Positions 1 through 12,589 of a stretch of 64,000 nt of DNA are shown here, in pieces. The position numbers and the translations under genes are program-made. The notes beneath the pieces were generated by a model. The model was not told where the DNA came from. It saw nothing but the letters and a program-made list of their open reading frames with translations, and made no database searches. The stretch covers positions 3,100,001 through 3,164,000 of the forward strand of contig JAOVFP010000001.1 of assembly GCA_025738555.1 (NCBI GenBank), read 5' to 3'. The first letter of the stretch is position 1, and every line of letters begins with the position of its first letter. Source of the DNA: Cyathus striatus. Lineage: Eukaryota; Basidiomycota; Agaricomycetes; Agaricales; Nidulariaceae.

Positions 1-2
1 AG

Positions 3-161
3 GACGGAATTTCACTATTTGGAGACGGAAATATTGGTGAAGCATTTGACAAGTTTCCATCTGAGCATGTTTGCAATAAGTACTGCAAATGGTTTTCACT
101 TAGTGATCTTGCCGGCATGCTCATACCTCCTCTTTCATTTGAAGATGAGGCAGTGGCATGA
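3..161 (+). CDS. 3' end of an unidentified protein, truncated by the window edge
   Basis: An open frame runs from base 3 to a TGA at 159-161 and would encode the last 52 residues of a protein, including the stretch FSLSDLAGMLIPPLSFEDEA. There is no start within the window, so it could be a terminal exon or a relic. I do not recognise the family. The frame is open by a modest margin only, so confidence that it is coding is low. Confidence 0.3.
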   Translation, partial: DGISLFGDGNIGEAFDKFPSEHVCNKYCKWFSLSDLAGMLIPPLSFEDEAVA

Positions 162-450
162 TTAACTGTGGTTGGTAGATGTATGGCTGCATATGTGTTT
201 CCTTATTTTTCAATTGCAGTAGTATCAATTATATGATGGTTTGAGATGATGTATTATTGGAGATGTGTGTAGCAGTGCGATGGCAACAACAAATGAAATA
301 TATTTTACGGTGTCTCATCATTTTTTCACATTATTGTCACATTATATTGTTTTAAAAAATCCCTGTAAGAGTGTATCACATTCAGAAATCTATAAATACA
401 GCAGTACTAATAATACCGTATGATATATATAGCTTGCTTACAATCAACAG

Positions 451-480
451 GTCCCGAGTTCGATCCCTACGTCAGCCCAA
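451..480 (+). tRNA. tRNA-like 3' fragment (B-box remnant), probably not functional
   Basis: The stretch contains GAGTTCGATCCC, close to a tRNA B box/T-loop, followed by GTCAGCCCA, which resembles an acceptor strand. No matching 5' acceptor strand or D arm is visible in the preceding 80 bases and the T stem pairs poorly. It is best read as a decayed tRNA or tRNA-derived SINE end. Confidence 0.2.
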
Positions 481-1215
481 CTTCCAAATGATGCCTCCTT
501 GACTGTTGCACAACCTTACTCTCAATAGCTCTCAGCTCTCAAGTCTCTTAATGTATTGATAATACCTGGAGACTGCAATTCTATGATACCTTGGTGCCAT
601 CAAGTGCTCATATCAATGTAAATGATAGTAATATGATATAAGCTGAAGGACATTTGTACACAATGTGAGCGCTGTACAGTATTGAACACATCCTCGGTTC
701 ATCTGGTACACAAGTAATTATATTGGTGCTTATATAGGTATATTTCTTATTTTATTTTAACACACCAAGCGCTCAAAGTTCCTTACTGGACGACCACGCT
801 TCGGTTGACCTTAGATCTCGCTTAAGTGACCCTAAGTACACTAAGCGAAACTGAAGAACTGAAACCGAAATCGTAATAAGTATGTAGCCAAGAAGCCGTG
901 ATGCCGGACGCCGGAGCTCAATTACAATTGATGCGTTTGAGCGTGGTCGTTAGACTTTCCATAGCTATAGCTGGTGGAGCCTGAGTTTGCAGTACAGATC
1001 CAAATGAAGGAAACATTTGCCTGAGTGGCTCAGGCTCAGGCTCTCGGTATGTATCAAAGCAATGGCTCATTGTTGTACTAATATCTGTACTGGACTCCGA
1101 ACTAACAGGTGCAATCTACAGGAGTTATCAGGCAATATGTCATGAAGACATATAATGAATACTATACATTCTCGTTGTTCTCAGGTTCTTGTCTTCTCTT
1201 GTTAACCCCAGCCCA

Positions 1216-1276
1216 ACTTCCTAGATTCTTAATAGGACCTTTCTTTCGTTTAAGCATGTTAAGAATCTAGGAAGTA
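1216..1276. repeat. Perfect 17-bp inverted repeat with 27-base spacer
   Basis: The arm ACTTCCTAGATTCTTAA (1216-1232 with its partner ending at 1275) is an exact reverse complement across 1259-1275. Such a hairpin could be the remnant of a small TIR element; no target-site duplication is clear. Confidence 0.6.
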
Positions 1277-1668
1277 TGGATGCTCAAGAGCTGGATTTCG
1301 GGTTTGCTGCGAGGACGGCTGGCAACACAATGCGACGCGTTTAAAGTGCTTGGCACACTTTCCATATTTGTACATATATCATTAGGGGCTATAAATTTCA
1401 AAAATCTAATGGCAATCCATACAGACAACATAATACAAATCTGTTTGCACAATGTTGTAGATGTTTTAAATGTAAAAGAAACTCTGCAAATAGAATTTTA
1501 AATATATGCAATTTATAGATGTGATTAAGTTTTTCGTAGACTCCCCTGCCAAATCTCGTCGAAATGTCACGCTGTAGTCATGTGATCGATTTTGATCTGT
1601 ATCGTACATACCTTAGTAATGCTCGAAGTCCAATTATCACATTTGGTTGATTGAAAATTTGTCAATAG

Positions 1669-1969
1669 GAAATGCCCTGGTCGCCATCTCGCAAAATCGA
1701 GTATATGGCTTACAATGGCCTCTATCCTCACGACATTCAACATTGAGAAGCCTGTCGACAAGGACGGAAATATTGTGGAGCCTGCGTACAAGTTTAATAA
1801 CCATGCAGTGAAGTAAGCAATCAGAACCCTTTTAGTATCGTTAGGTTACTTATCATCGTATCGCTATAGTCATGTGGAACCATTTGCATGCTCTATAAAA
1901 CCACGCTCCACAAAGGCCATTTCCCTTATCAACGCTGTGTTGCCTGAAATATCGATTAACGTTAACTGA
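1669..1969 (+). pseudogene. Orphan last two exons of a cytochrome P450
   Basis: The sequence aligns closely with the last two exons of the complete P450 at 2383-4521. Exon 1669-1812 encodes the heme-cysteine segment (KCPGRHLAKSS), followed by an intact GT-AG intron and exon 1870-1969 ending in TGA. The heme Cys and both splice sites are preserved, but the roughly ten upstream exons (PPGP hinge, I-helix, ExxR, PERF) are absent from the preceding 1.5 kb. This is a 5'-truncated duplicate in the same orientation as the intact gene, so a relic of local P450 duplication. A function for the fragment is unlikely. Confidence 0.8.
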
Positions 1970-2382
1970 TAGTCATCGCATGAGGCTGTCGAGCGCGTGG
2001 TACATTAAGTACGTCTTGTCTTTGAGTTAGGCTTCAGGGAAAATTAGGCCAGATTATGGGTTCATAATTCAATATACGAAAATATAAGTACAATACGGTA
2101 GATACTTCTTCTCTTCACTTGCTACCGTAGAAGATTTTAAACTTTATACCATATTCTTGCGACTAACACACTCTATAATTGACTACTTTCCTTTAAACGT
2201 TATCTGCTTCCCACAGTATGTCGTAGAACAGACACAGGTTTAACCTGAGAATGGCTACCTCTCATTTATACATTCTTCTGGTATTTAAGCTTCTCCGAAA
2301 CCAACGTGCGAAATGCGGAGTGGGCGTGTATGAAAACACATTTAAGCACAACTCTGGTGTCAAGCTTTGTTACGAACTGAAT

Positions 2383-4521
2383 ATGCCTTTCGATATACGT
2401 ATTATCGATGCCACAGCAAGCATTGTTGGGGTTGTTACAGTTTATCTATACCTTCGATCTCGTGGCCCCCGTATGCCACTTCCACCTGGCCCAAGGAAGT
2501 TACCTCTTATCGGAAATGTATTGGATATCCCGTCGGATTTTCCGTCAAAGGCATATGATGATATGTGCAAGAAATACAGTATGTTCTTCCTCCTAATAGT
2601 TACGTATGCATTAGTATGATATGTGCATTAGATTCGGATATTATTCACCTCAATGCTTTCGGCACCGATATTGTCGTGGTGAATACCTATGAAACTGCAC
2701 AGGAGCTACTGGAGAAACGGTCTGCAATATATTCAAGCAGGTAACCTCTGCACATACCTTATCTTGAGCATTCTTTGAATAGGCATCTATAATTTAGGCC
2801 GAGGGCGATAATGTTCAATGAGCTGTACGATTACATTAGTACTGTGTTTCAAGAACTAAAGCTATTGGTCACAGCGCAGGATATGATTTCTTACTTGTCG
2901 GGATGCCTGACAACACGATGTGGAAAACTCACCGCCGGCTCTTTTCCAAGTACTTTCGTCCTCAAAATACTGAAATTAATCAACCAAGAGAAATTGAGCA
3001 TGTCCATGTTCTTCTGAGAAAACTTCTTGAAAGTCCTGAGAAGTTTTACTCCCATATTCGACAGTAGGTCTTCAGTTTAATTAACATTGTAGCCATATAA
3101 GTCTTTAATATTTATTCGTTAACCTAGTACAGTCGGAGCCATGTCTCTCTCAGAAGTGTATGGGTTGGATATCAAGTCTGACGATGATCCATATATCAAC
3201 TTATCAGAAGAAGTTCTTAAGCTTATCGCACGGATGACTATACCAGGAGCATTCCTTGTCGAAACGTTCCCATTACTGAGGTACATACCGGAATGGTTTC
3301 CTGGTGCGCATTTTCAGAAATTTGCTAAGAAGGCAAGGAAAATGTGCAAGCAGGTACTTAACGTACCTTATAACGCATCATTGGCTGCCATGGTATGCCT
3401 TATTCTTATTTTACACTTTGTATACCATTCAAATCCTGATATAGAATGACGGGACCATACTTCCGAGTTTCATTTCAGAAGGATCTGTAGATGCACAGAA
3501 CAGTCCCAATGTCGATCAATCTCAACATATCGAAAATTTGAAAGCAATCGGTGCAATGTCATTTCTGGGTGAGCTATGTGAGCACAATTCTGGGAAGGTT
3601 TAATGACTAACGCTGTGATCCAGGTGCTATGGATACAACAGATGCTGCTCTCGGGATCTTCATTCTTGTAATGATGCTATACCCGGAAGTGCAAAAAACC
3701 GCGCAGCAAGAGCTAGATGAAGTGCTTGGCGACAGACTTCCAGACCACAGTGACATACCCTCGATTCCATATATAACGGCGTTGTTGTTGGAGATCTTGA
3801 GGTGTGTCAGTTTTACCACTGTTACGGACCATGTTCATGTCGATATTAGGTGGGAGACGCCAGTCCAAACAGGTTTGCACTTCTTCTAATAGGCTTTGAA
3901 ACATCGACTCTAACGATACGAAAAGGATTTGGTCACAAAAGCACAGCAGATGACATATTTAGAGGTTATTTCATACCGAAAGGATCAATCGTTATTCCAC
4001 TCCAAAGGTGCATATTTGTATTGAGGTTGCCATATCAACCACATCGCTGACGAAATTGAAAAGAGAAATGTTGCATGAAGAACGAGACTATCCTGATCCC
4101 CATGTGTTTAAACCAGAACGCTTCTTGAAGGATGGTAAAATAAATGATGCTGTGAAGAATCCTGAGGACATTGCATTTGGATTTGGTCGAAGGTTAGTAA
4201 CATGCCAGGAGAGTAATAGTTGCGCTGTTAATGAAATTTGAACAATAGGAAATGCCCCGGTCGACATCTCGCAAAATCGAGCCTGTGGCTTGCGATGGCT
4301 TCTATCCTCTCGACATTTGACATTGAAAAGCCTGTAGACAAGGAAGGAAATGTTGTCGAGCCGACGTACAAGTTCAGTAATAATGGAGTGAAGTCAGTTC
4401 TACTACTTACCATGTTGATGAAATCTGATCAACGTACCGGTACAGTCATTTGGAGCCATTTGCATGTTTCATCAAACCGCGCTCTGAGAAGGCCGTTTCT
4501 CTCGTCAAGTCTGTATCGTGA
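2383..4521 (+). CDS. Cytochrome P450 monooxygenase (CYP64/CYP5150-like), 12 exons
   Basis: A membrane-anchored heme-thiolate monooxygenase of the fungal O-methylsterigmatocystin-oxidoreductase-like group; the substrate cannot be told from sequence. Exons by eye: 2383-2578, 2632-2740, 2798 to about 2840, 2880-3063, 3128-3392, 3445-3568, 3624-3801, 3850-3872, 3926-4007, 4064-4192, 4249-4392, 4446-4521. Motifs in order: N-terminal hydrophobic anchor, PLPPGPRKLPLIG hinge, I-helix GAMDTTDAALG (the canonical AGxDTT with the first two residues swapped), ExxR in LLLEILRW, KPERF, and the heme loop FGFGRRKCPGRHLA with its Cys. The start MPFDIRIID was chosen because the inverted paralogue at the right end has the same Met after ELN; an upstream in-frame Met at 2251 is less likely. 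The frame is open through all junctions, so the gene looks functional. Confidence 0.88.
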
Positions 4522-5089
4522 GTCAGTATTCAGGGCATTTCCAAGTAGGATACGGCAAATTCGAACTTAAACAGATGTAAGTATTGTAAATATCCGCATA
4601 CAGGATCGAATGATTTAGAATTAGGATGACAAATTGCAACTGAAGTAGAGAGTGGGGAGAAACCGGGAAACTTGAATTGCGAGCGCGAAGGGGAGCAGCC
4701 AGGAGTTGGCTTGTTTAATGGACACGTGCTAAGATTAGTCAGCGACTGCACTTGTTTCAATGACAACAGTACACTGTACACGGTCATTCAAATTGTCAAC
4801 AAATGATCAAAACCATCGACGCTTACCATTTGTTGCGCAATCCAACATCATGAATTCACATATCAACGAATAACCGGTGCAATATCTGGAATATTGATGA
4901 ATTCCAACAGAAACAATTACGAAATGCAATGCAGCAGGGCTGATTGCGAAAGCACGCGCAAGAAGGAAAGGATCTGACAAGATACGCCAGGAGCTAGGAA
5001 CAAAGGTTCGTCTACTATAAAACCCCATTTCTAAGAACCAGAATCCTCACCTTTCTACTCCAGCCTTTCCTCTCAACCAACTCACCACG
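4522..5089. other. P450-GST intergenic region and GST promoter
   Basis: No coding exon was recognised. The last 100 bases carry the TATA box of the GST gene (listed) and a pyrimidine-rich stretch just before the ATG, usual for fungal promoters. Confidence 0.5.
5016..5022 (+). promoter_or_regulatory. TATA box of GST-1
   Basis: TATAAAA lies 68 bases before the GST-1 ATG at 5090, followed by a CT-rich leader. This is the expected spacing for a fungal core promoter. It is inferred from position only. Confidence 0.5.
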
Positions 5090-6083
5090 ATGGTTCTCAA
5101 GCTCTACGGTTTCCCTCAGTCCACAGCAACGCGTCTTGCTGCCCTCGTTCTTCACGAGAAGAAGGTGCCATTCAAGTTCATCCCCGTCGACCCAAAAAAG
5201 GGGGAGCATAAGAGTAAGGAGTACTTGGAGAAGCAGCCGTTCGGACAGGTTCCTTACATCGTGCGTACGCGTCCTTCATTCAGTTTCCTCCGTAGACTTA
5301 CTGTTCGCAGGACGACGACGGCTTCATTCTCTACGAATCACGCGCCATCGCGCGTTACATCATAGCAAAGTACCCTACCCAAGGAACCCAAGGCCTAATC
5401 CCCACCGAATTCAAAGCAAACGCGCTCTTCGAGCAAGCAGCCAGCACCGAGTTCGCGAACTTCCACTCTCATGCTTCTGCAGCGTCATTTGAAGGCTGGG
5501 TGAAGAAGTGAGTTTTCCCCCTCATCTCGGTATGCTAAGCGCGGTGGCTGATGCGGTACAATTTTAAAAGAAATCTAGGTCTGGAGCCTGACCAGGCTGC
5601 GTTCGAGAGGCACATTGCAGCTCTAGAAGCTAGGTTGGACGTATACGAGCAGATTTTGGGGAGACAGAAGTACTTGGCTGGGAACGTGGGTGTTCTTTTG
5701 TTCCCCTGTGATATTATATTGATGAGCTTCATCTTGTTTAGGAGTTAACCCTTGCAGACCTGTTTCATCTGCCCTTTGGAACCCGACTCCCCCTCACAGG
5801 CGCGAAGAGCACTGAAAATCGGGCGAATGTGTCGAAGCGAGCCTTTCTCGCGTTACTGTTCTCTCTATTGTTCTTACATCCTGCTCTTAGGTGGCTCAAT
5901 GAACTTGCATCGCGTCCCGCCTGGGTGGCTGTGAAGGACGGTGTTGCGAGCACCTGCTACAGGAGATGGAGGAAGGACGTACCTCCACTTTGCGGTGATG
6001 GATGTACCAGCGGGAACGGTAGCGGAAAGCTGGTGAGCGCTGGCTTGACCGTTGTTGTTGCAGCTTATTTTCTGGGAAGATGA
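5090..6083 (+). CDS. Glutathione S-transferase, phi-like (GST-1)
   Basis: A cytosolic enzyme conjugating glutathione to electrophiles. Exons: 5090-5260, 5311-5507, 5571-5685, 5742-5836, 5891-6083. The thioredoxin-like N-domain starts MVLKLYGFPQSTATRLA with the Ser of the active-site helix, has the VPYI cis-Pro, and the DGFILYESRAIARYI segment binding the glutathione gamma-glutamyl end. The all-helical C-domain includes NLGLEPDQAA and LTLADLFHLP. The fourth intron must use a GC donor (gcgagc) where GST-2 has GTGAGT at the same place. If it is spliced, the frame runs on to a C-terminal tail ending VVVAAYFLGR, about 40 residues longer than GST-2/3. Either a functional GC-AG intron or an early lesion. 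It lies 0.57 kb downstream of the P450 on the same strand. Confidence 0.85.
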
Positions 6084-6249
6084 AAGTTTTAGACTTGTGT
6101 GCTTAGAAATCTAAGGCGGATCTCACAGCATCAGTAGGCGACAAGATACTGAAGAAATCATGCGTCAGACAAGGGTTAGTAATGAACGAGAGGCGTAGGT
6201 ACGAACGGGTCATAGGAACCTTATAGGCGAATGAGACTTGAAATAGCGA

Positions 6250-6477
6250 TATCATTGGGTTGTAACTCACTATAGGGGCGCTCGATGGAGGTCTGGCTGC
6301 TGGGATCGTTATATGGTGACCATCCAGCGTATGTTGTACCTAGAATTGAAGTTAGTGAGAAACAGCCGGTACTATAGAAGATAAACGCTCACCTCCAATT
6401 ACGTATGAGGTGACACCACCATGAGCAGCAACCTGCGATACGAGAAAAGAGCCAAGAAGAGCAAGAACAGTGAACAT
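6250..6477 (-). pseudogene. AA9 lytic polysaccharide monooxygenase, N-terminal fragment
   Basis: Reading the - strand from ATG at 6477, a signal peptide MFTVLALLGSFLVSQVAA is followed by HGGVTSYVIGG. The exposed N-terminal His would be the copper-binding His1 of AA9 enzymes that cleave cellulose oxidatively. A GT-AG intron (6392-6340) leads to TTYAGWSPYNDPSSQTSIERPYS, typical of AA9. Immediately after, around 6265-6270, the frame shifts by one base and the rest of the roughly 230-residue enzyme is not found before GST-1 ends at 6083. It is convergent with GST-1, an arrangement also seen at the other two GST copies. Not functional as it stands. Confidence 0.8.
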
Positions 6478-7229
6478 ATTGTTTCGGAGAGATCAACAGT
6501 CGATTCTTGCTTTTCCACTAAACCCCAAAAGCATTACTTTATAGCCCCCAACTGTTTCCGAAATATTTCAAAGTCCAACCAATTTCTGCAAAACGAAGGA
6601 TTATTGTCGGATACGTGATCGAGAAAGATCACCCGACCCCGAGGTTTTTTAGCAAGAGTGGCGAATTAAGAAGCTCGAATGCCAAGCCTGTTTACGAGGA
6701 GCATTGGCTCGGAGAGAGTATCATTTCGAGGCTTCCTGTTGTTGATTGGCATATGAAGAGCGGTCACTCCGTTCTTTGTGTATGACATTTCTCATACCAA
6801 GGTGGAGCCCCATGATAGGCAGTGTTCCGACTTGATTCCGCCCGCCTCGTTGTAAGGGCAATAGTGTCATGGATTCAATTCAGTAGAGGGAATGGTTACG
6901 ACAAGGAGGGGTCAAATGGGTGAAATGTCAAGAAAGTAGTTCCGCGAGATCGCATGGGCGTTATTGGACCTATGAAGATCTTCAAGAATCTCGAAGTTGT
7001 TAGAGGTTGCAATGAATAAGAGAGATTGGAGAAATCCTCACCCGAATACAATATTCAGCATTCTTGATCTATGAGCGCGACCAGAGATACGGAGAATGCA
7101 ATATCGAAGATGCGAGGGGTGCACACTAGCACTCTCATTTAGAGAGATTGCTAGAAACTTCGGAACTCTCAGTAATATCCTCGCAGAAAGAATATCATTC
7201 ATATGGAGCAATTACAACATTGGTTTGGT
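6478..7229. other. Intergenic, no gene seen
   Basis: This holds the former promoter side of the LPMO fragment and the 3' flank of the PLP-protein gene. Only short unsupported frames are present. Confidence 0.5.
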
Positions 7230-8281
<1,052 letters not shown>

Positions 8282-8509
8282 TCACTGCTTGTTGCCCAAG
8301 CCTACCAAATTCGTACCTTGTGGTCAGATATTTCATATTTCCAGTTATTTTTTGTTTGGAATTAAAATAAAAAATAAAACTTAGCAACATAGCTTTGTCA
8401 TCAGCATCGATAAGGGACGCGGGGGCAACGCGGCCAATGATAACACATCATCACTGGAGTCGATAACACTGGAGTCTGGGACCCATAGCTCTTCTCTTCC
8501 CAACGTTCA

Positions 8510-9493
8510 ATGACTACTGCATTGTTACAGTTCCCTCATTTGCCCCATATTGAGGACTGCCCCAAGCGCATTCGTGTATATGTGAAAGGCGTTTGCATGG
8601 TGGACAGCAAGAAGTCTAAGCTTGTGTGAGTGGCACCGGTTCTATTTCGCAAAGTCACGTTTCGACTCAACGGTGGTACAAGGCAGGTATGTTCTGACAG
8701 GCGTACAGCACTTGAAAAATTGCTAATGGAACGTTCTTAATAGATGGCAGCACCAGTTCTATCCTGTGTACTTCTTTCCGACTATAGATTTGCCACAATG
8801 GTACCTGGCTGTTGGAAAATCCACCGAGGAGAAAGTACTGTATGATCTATTAATTGGAGGAGGCGGTGGCTCTTCAGGTGAAGGAATCATGACCCATTAT
8901 CTTACTGGCGAACTTGCCGGACTCTTTACAATCAAGTTCGATGCTATGGATGCTTGGTTTGAAGAAGACGAGCAGATCTATGTGCACCCGAAAGACCCTT
9001 ACAAGGTCCGTTCTTTCCACTGCAACACAGCATCAAGCTCATAGCCTGCTTTACAGCGTATCGACGTTTTACAGTCTTCTAGGCATATCCGCATTGAGGT
9101 TAACGGCATAGAAGTGGCGAACACACGGGCACCGCGCTTGCTGTATGAGACTGGCTTACCAGTGCGGATATATATCCCGAAACCAGATTGCCGATTAGAT
9201 TTGCTAGAACCATCTGACTTCAAGACAAAATGCCCCTACAAGGTGAGCACGAGCCCTCACGGACCACCGTCCCATGCTAGCCTCCAGGCTAACACGTTGT
9301 GATGAAAGGGGAAGCCTCATACTATCATGTCCATCTTACATCTGGGGTTGCATCTAATGTTGTTTGGTGGTACCCCGAGACGACACTGGAGTGTGCCGCT
9401 ATCCGGGGCTATGTCGCGTTCTACGATGAGAAAGTGGACGTATGGGTAGATGGTGAAAAGCAGGTGCGACCCACGACTTTGTGGTCTGCATGA
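8510..9493 (+). CDS. DUF427 (COG2343) family protein
   Basis: A small beta-rich family widespread in fungi and bacteria with no established reaction. Exons: 8510-8625, 8744-9005, 9057-9242, about 9309-9493. The protein has the double DUF427 pattern: KRIRVYVKG...ADSK-like start, then VYFFPTIDLP, FDAMDAWFEEDEQIYVHPKDPYK, then the second half HIRIEVNGVEVANT, RLLYETGLPVRIYIP, ASYYHV, VVWWYPETTLEC and GYVAFYDEKVDVWVDG. The exon 3/4 junction is off by one base with the only sensible GT and AG sites: donor AAG|gtgagc is phase 0, acceptor gaaag|GGGAAG is one base short. This may be a base lost in the G run at 9308-9311 (sequencing) or a real frameshift. It is divergent from the PLP-protein gene. Confidence 0.85.
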
Positions 9494-9599
9494 GCACTTG
9501 AGCATTGTTGATGAGTGCGCCACTTCTTTTGAATTTATGATATTCCTGGTTTTTTATTTCATCGGAAAATACCATGTGAGTTCTATACTCCAATGACGT

Positions 9600-11333
9600 G
9601 TTTCTTCTGCTTCGTATCTAGGACATAATGTCCGAGACGGAAAATCATCTGTACTGCCATTGAAGCCGACGAAGCATATTGTGGAATGATGGAAAGGCTT
9701 GTTGAATGCTCTCTTTCTCCGTACCCTTCACAATTTCACGGCTGATAACTCGGTAATACGATCATTTACAATATATAATTTTCACTTTTGTGGCGACTTC
9801 ATCAGCGCTCGGGATGATCCCGCCGCCTATGGTTTGCGCCACACTAGGGCAGAAAAAAAATATGTGCGGCTTCCATTCTTCGAATATTCCTCAGAATGTG
9901 GGCTATGCGACAGGGTGGGACGCTTTCGCCTACGGAGTACTTGCACAGGTCGAACTCAAACTTCAGCTCAGTGGAGATGGATGTGATCTAAATATTCCGC
10001 GGCTTAGAGTCAGATGAACACAACCGCGAAAAATTCAAGGCATAGCGCTATTAGAGGTCCATGGGAGGCTTGAGGTAGCGATTCACCGCAGCGTATCTGT
10101 CGGAGAGTCAGCTTTGAGATTTACCACATGATTTAACGCAGGCACAGACAAATTCTGACAAAACTTTATTATTTATAATTGGCTTCGACAGCCTCAACCC
10201 CCATCAAGTGCAGTCTTCCACCTTTGGGACCCGATTACTTACCTCCATGCAGAACGTACTTTTGCCTTCAAGAGGTTTCAGAGCTGACGTCTATGCATAT
10301 CGATGAAGCAAACAGAAGTTCGAAGACGTGAGTTCAGCAGTCCAATTCTTGCTGGACAGCAATTGAATCAATCAAGTAACCGTTATTCCATCAGATGGAT
10401 CGTCAGCCCTTTTGCTTAATGAATCCCATGCAAAAATAGATCTTCAATTATCTTCAATTGTTGATTCACAGACAAGCACGGGTTGCATGGATGCCAACAA
10501 GTAACTCCCTTTGCTCCAATGCACTTCGATAAATCCCGCTCGCTGTGCTTTCAAATAGAGAAATGTGTCACATCAAAGTTACCGATTTTTTTGCAAGGCG
10601 GTCGCAATACAATGGATGCCCCCCACTTAAGCGCTCCAGCCTCCAAAACTGAAGTTGGACCATCAAAGAAACTGATGATTGCTATTAACGAATACATGAC
10701 TAAGTAATCGACTCATAGTGTCTCATACACAATACGTATATCAGGATATTGGTGACTCTTGCTACCCGCGGCGTATGGGAATTGTTGCAAATAACTGGGA
10801 TCGCTTCTCTCGAGTCTCCATACATTCGAGATACCATAATATCCTCGACCACTCATTCAACTCATGGTTCACTGTGGATATTGCATTGCATGGACGCGTT
10901 AATCACGAAATGGTATTTTTGACTGCATTGAGTACTGATACGATACAATGTAAATTATAGCCCATTCGAAAGACTCCCTCCGACAGAGGAGCATCATCCA
11001 CATCCTGTCATGTCTCCCGGTCTCCCAGCCCGCTGTCCATCAATGCGAGCTTCATCTCTAAAATCAAGTCCCTGGACTCTCCCTTTTATATCACTGTGCA
11101 GAAAGAATCTATAATTTCTGTATGTAACCCTGGCCTATTTGTAATGTGATTCGATGACTTTAATTATTTGTTGTTGGGTATGATCAAGGTATGACTCAAC
11201 GAAATCAGAATTTAGATCCAATCTTCCAAACACACAGCTTTGTTGTAAAAGGCAGTGCTGTGACTTTAAATCCAGGTATAAAAATACGAGCACAGTGAGT
11301 ATCTTGTTTCCTCTATTTCCCCAGATTCATACT
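9600..11333 (+). repeat. Upstream part of duplicated segment I (copy 1), no gene recognised
   Basis: Blocks at about 9620-10020, 10200-10400 and 11010-11270 match 13665-14090, 14150-14320 and 14755-15010 in the same order and orientation, with indels between them. The first block has a partly open frame (GYATGWDAFAYGVLAQVEL) that is interrupted in the other copy, so I do not call it a gene. The segment leads into zinc-finger gene A. Confidence 0.75.
11277..11283 (+). promoter_or_regulatory. TATA box of zinc-finger gene A
   Basis: TATAAAA sits 57 bases before the ATG at 11334. Inferred from position. Confidence 0.4.
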
Positions 11334-12589
11334 ATGGTCGGCCGTTCCATGTCGTTTTATGAGGACGTATCGGAGTTTGACAGGTCGGTGCCGCAGATTG
11401 CGCTTCCCACTCAGTTCTTAATTGCAATGCCTGATTACTACCTACAGTGATGCCGCCAACTTACAAAATGATACATTAGAGTTGCACCGAGAGCTGGATG
11501 GTGAGTGAAGTCATGATATGGGCATAATCAATGGTATAAATCGTTCATTTAACTCAGTGGCAGACTTTGATCCAACTCGCTCACCATACGGGATTACTAT
11601 CAGGATTGAACCACCTTGTAAGTGTTTTGCAATAAAGTTTTAATGGTTTTAAATACATTTTTAGCTTCACCTTTGAACTCCATAAATGAGGAATTAAGAA
11701 ATCATTCTTCGCCTTCTCATTCTCCGGTAATATATACCTCTGTAACTCAAAGCTCACCTGTTTCACCGTACCTGGGCCTCTCCTTTCTCTATGGCTTGCC
11801 CCCACAATATTTAACCTCTTATAACGAGACACAACCAACTCCTTCCCCATACTCTTCCTCGGACACCTTAAACACATCTGATCCACCAGCGTTACCTCCT
11901 TTAGATATTTTTTGGAGCCCACCCCAGGGTTACGCTGGTTATGAATTATCCCAAGGCCATTGTATGTTGTTTTCCCTCAAATTTCGTAAATACACTTTAA
12001 AAGTTGGTTTCAATAGCCCCTGCTTCCGATTCGTCAAATCAGGATAGCGATTTTGGTTTGAATTGGCTATCCCTCAACTCTCCTTCCTGTCACTCCCAAT
12101 CGATATCTTCACCTGATTCACTTTCCCCTCATTCCTTTGTAACGTCACCAATTTTACCCTCTGCTGACGAACTCAATTCAACTGTCTACTACGCATCTTC
12201 ACCAGAAACGATGCCCGGCGGCTCAGTTCTCTTTTCACCTGTGAATAATGACCCTGGGGTTCCTGTTCGTCCGCATGTTGGAACAGATAGGATGACGAAA
12301 GTTGGTATATCGCGTAGGACGAGAACGAATACGGGTAGGTATTTGTGCCCATATTGCAAGAAAACATTCACATCGAAGGAAAATTTGCAATGTAAGTATA
12401 ATTATTTCGCGTTTTAAACAAAGCGTTAATGCGACGGATTTCAAAGATCACACTAATTCCCATAATGGTGTAAATCCGTTCAAATGCAATTATTGTGACA
12501 AGGCATTTAAAGGCAAGAGTGACCGATATCGGCACGAGAAAAAATCCTGCACGGGACGACGAAGGCATCAAGATTCTGCCTCAGGATAA
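11334..12589 (+). CDS. Zinc-finger protein A (C2H2 plus C2HC), putative DNA-binding
   Basis: Six exons by eye: 11334-11383, 11448-11500, 11558-11617, 11665-11961, 12017-12391, 12447-12589. A long Ser/Pro/Thr-rich region of low complexity comes first. It is followed by the motif GVPVRPHVGTDRMTKVGISRR and two fingers: CPYC-KKTFTSKENLQY-H-TNS-H, a textbook C-x2-C-x12-H-x3-H split by the last intron, and CNYC-DKAFKGKSDRYR-H-EKKS-C, a C2HC finger. The splice at 12391/12447 was chosen because it alone gives the exact x12 spacing, and the same choice restores the finger in paralogues B, C1, C2 and E. Likely nuclear and nucleic-acid binding; the target is unknown. It belongs to the tandem family described in the findings. 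Confidence 0.75.

Larger units (their letters stand above)
162..1668. other. Intergenic stretch, no gene seen
   Basis: About 1.5 kb, AT-rich, with short open frames only and no recognisable protein. It contains a tRNA-like T-arm fragment near 451-480 and a perfect inverted repeat at 1216-1275, both listed separately. Confidence 0.5.

Noticed and set aside
9700..10017. Frame with GYATGWDAFAYGVLAQVEL as a gene
   Set aside because: The duplicate at 13.8-14.0 kb is interrupted and frames differ between copies, so coding is not supported.
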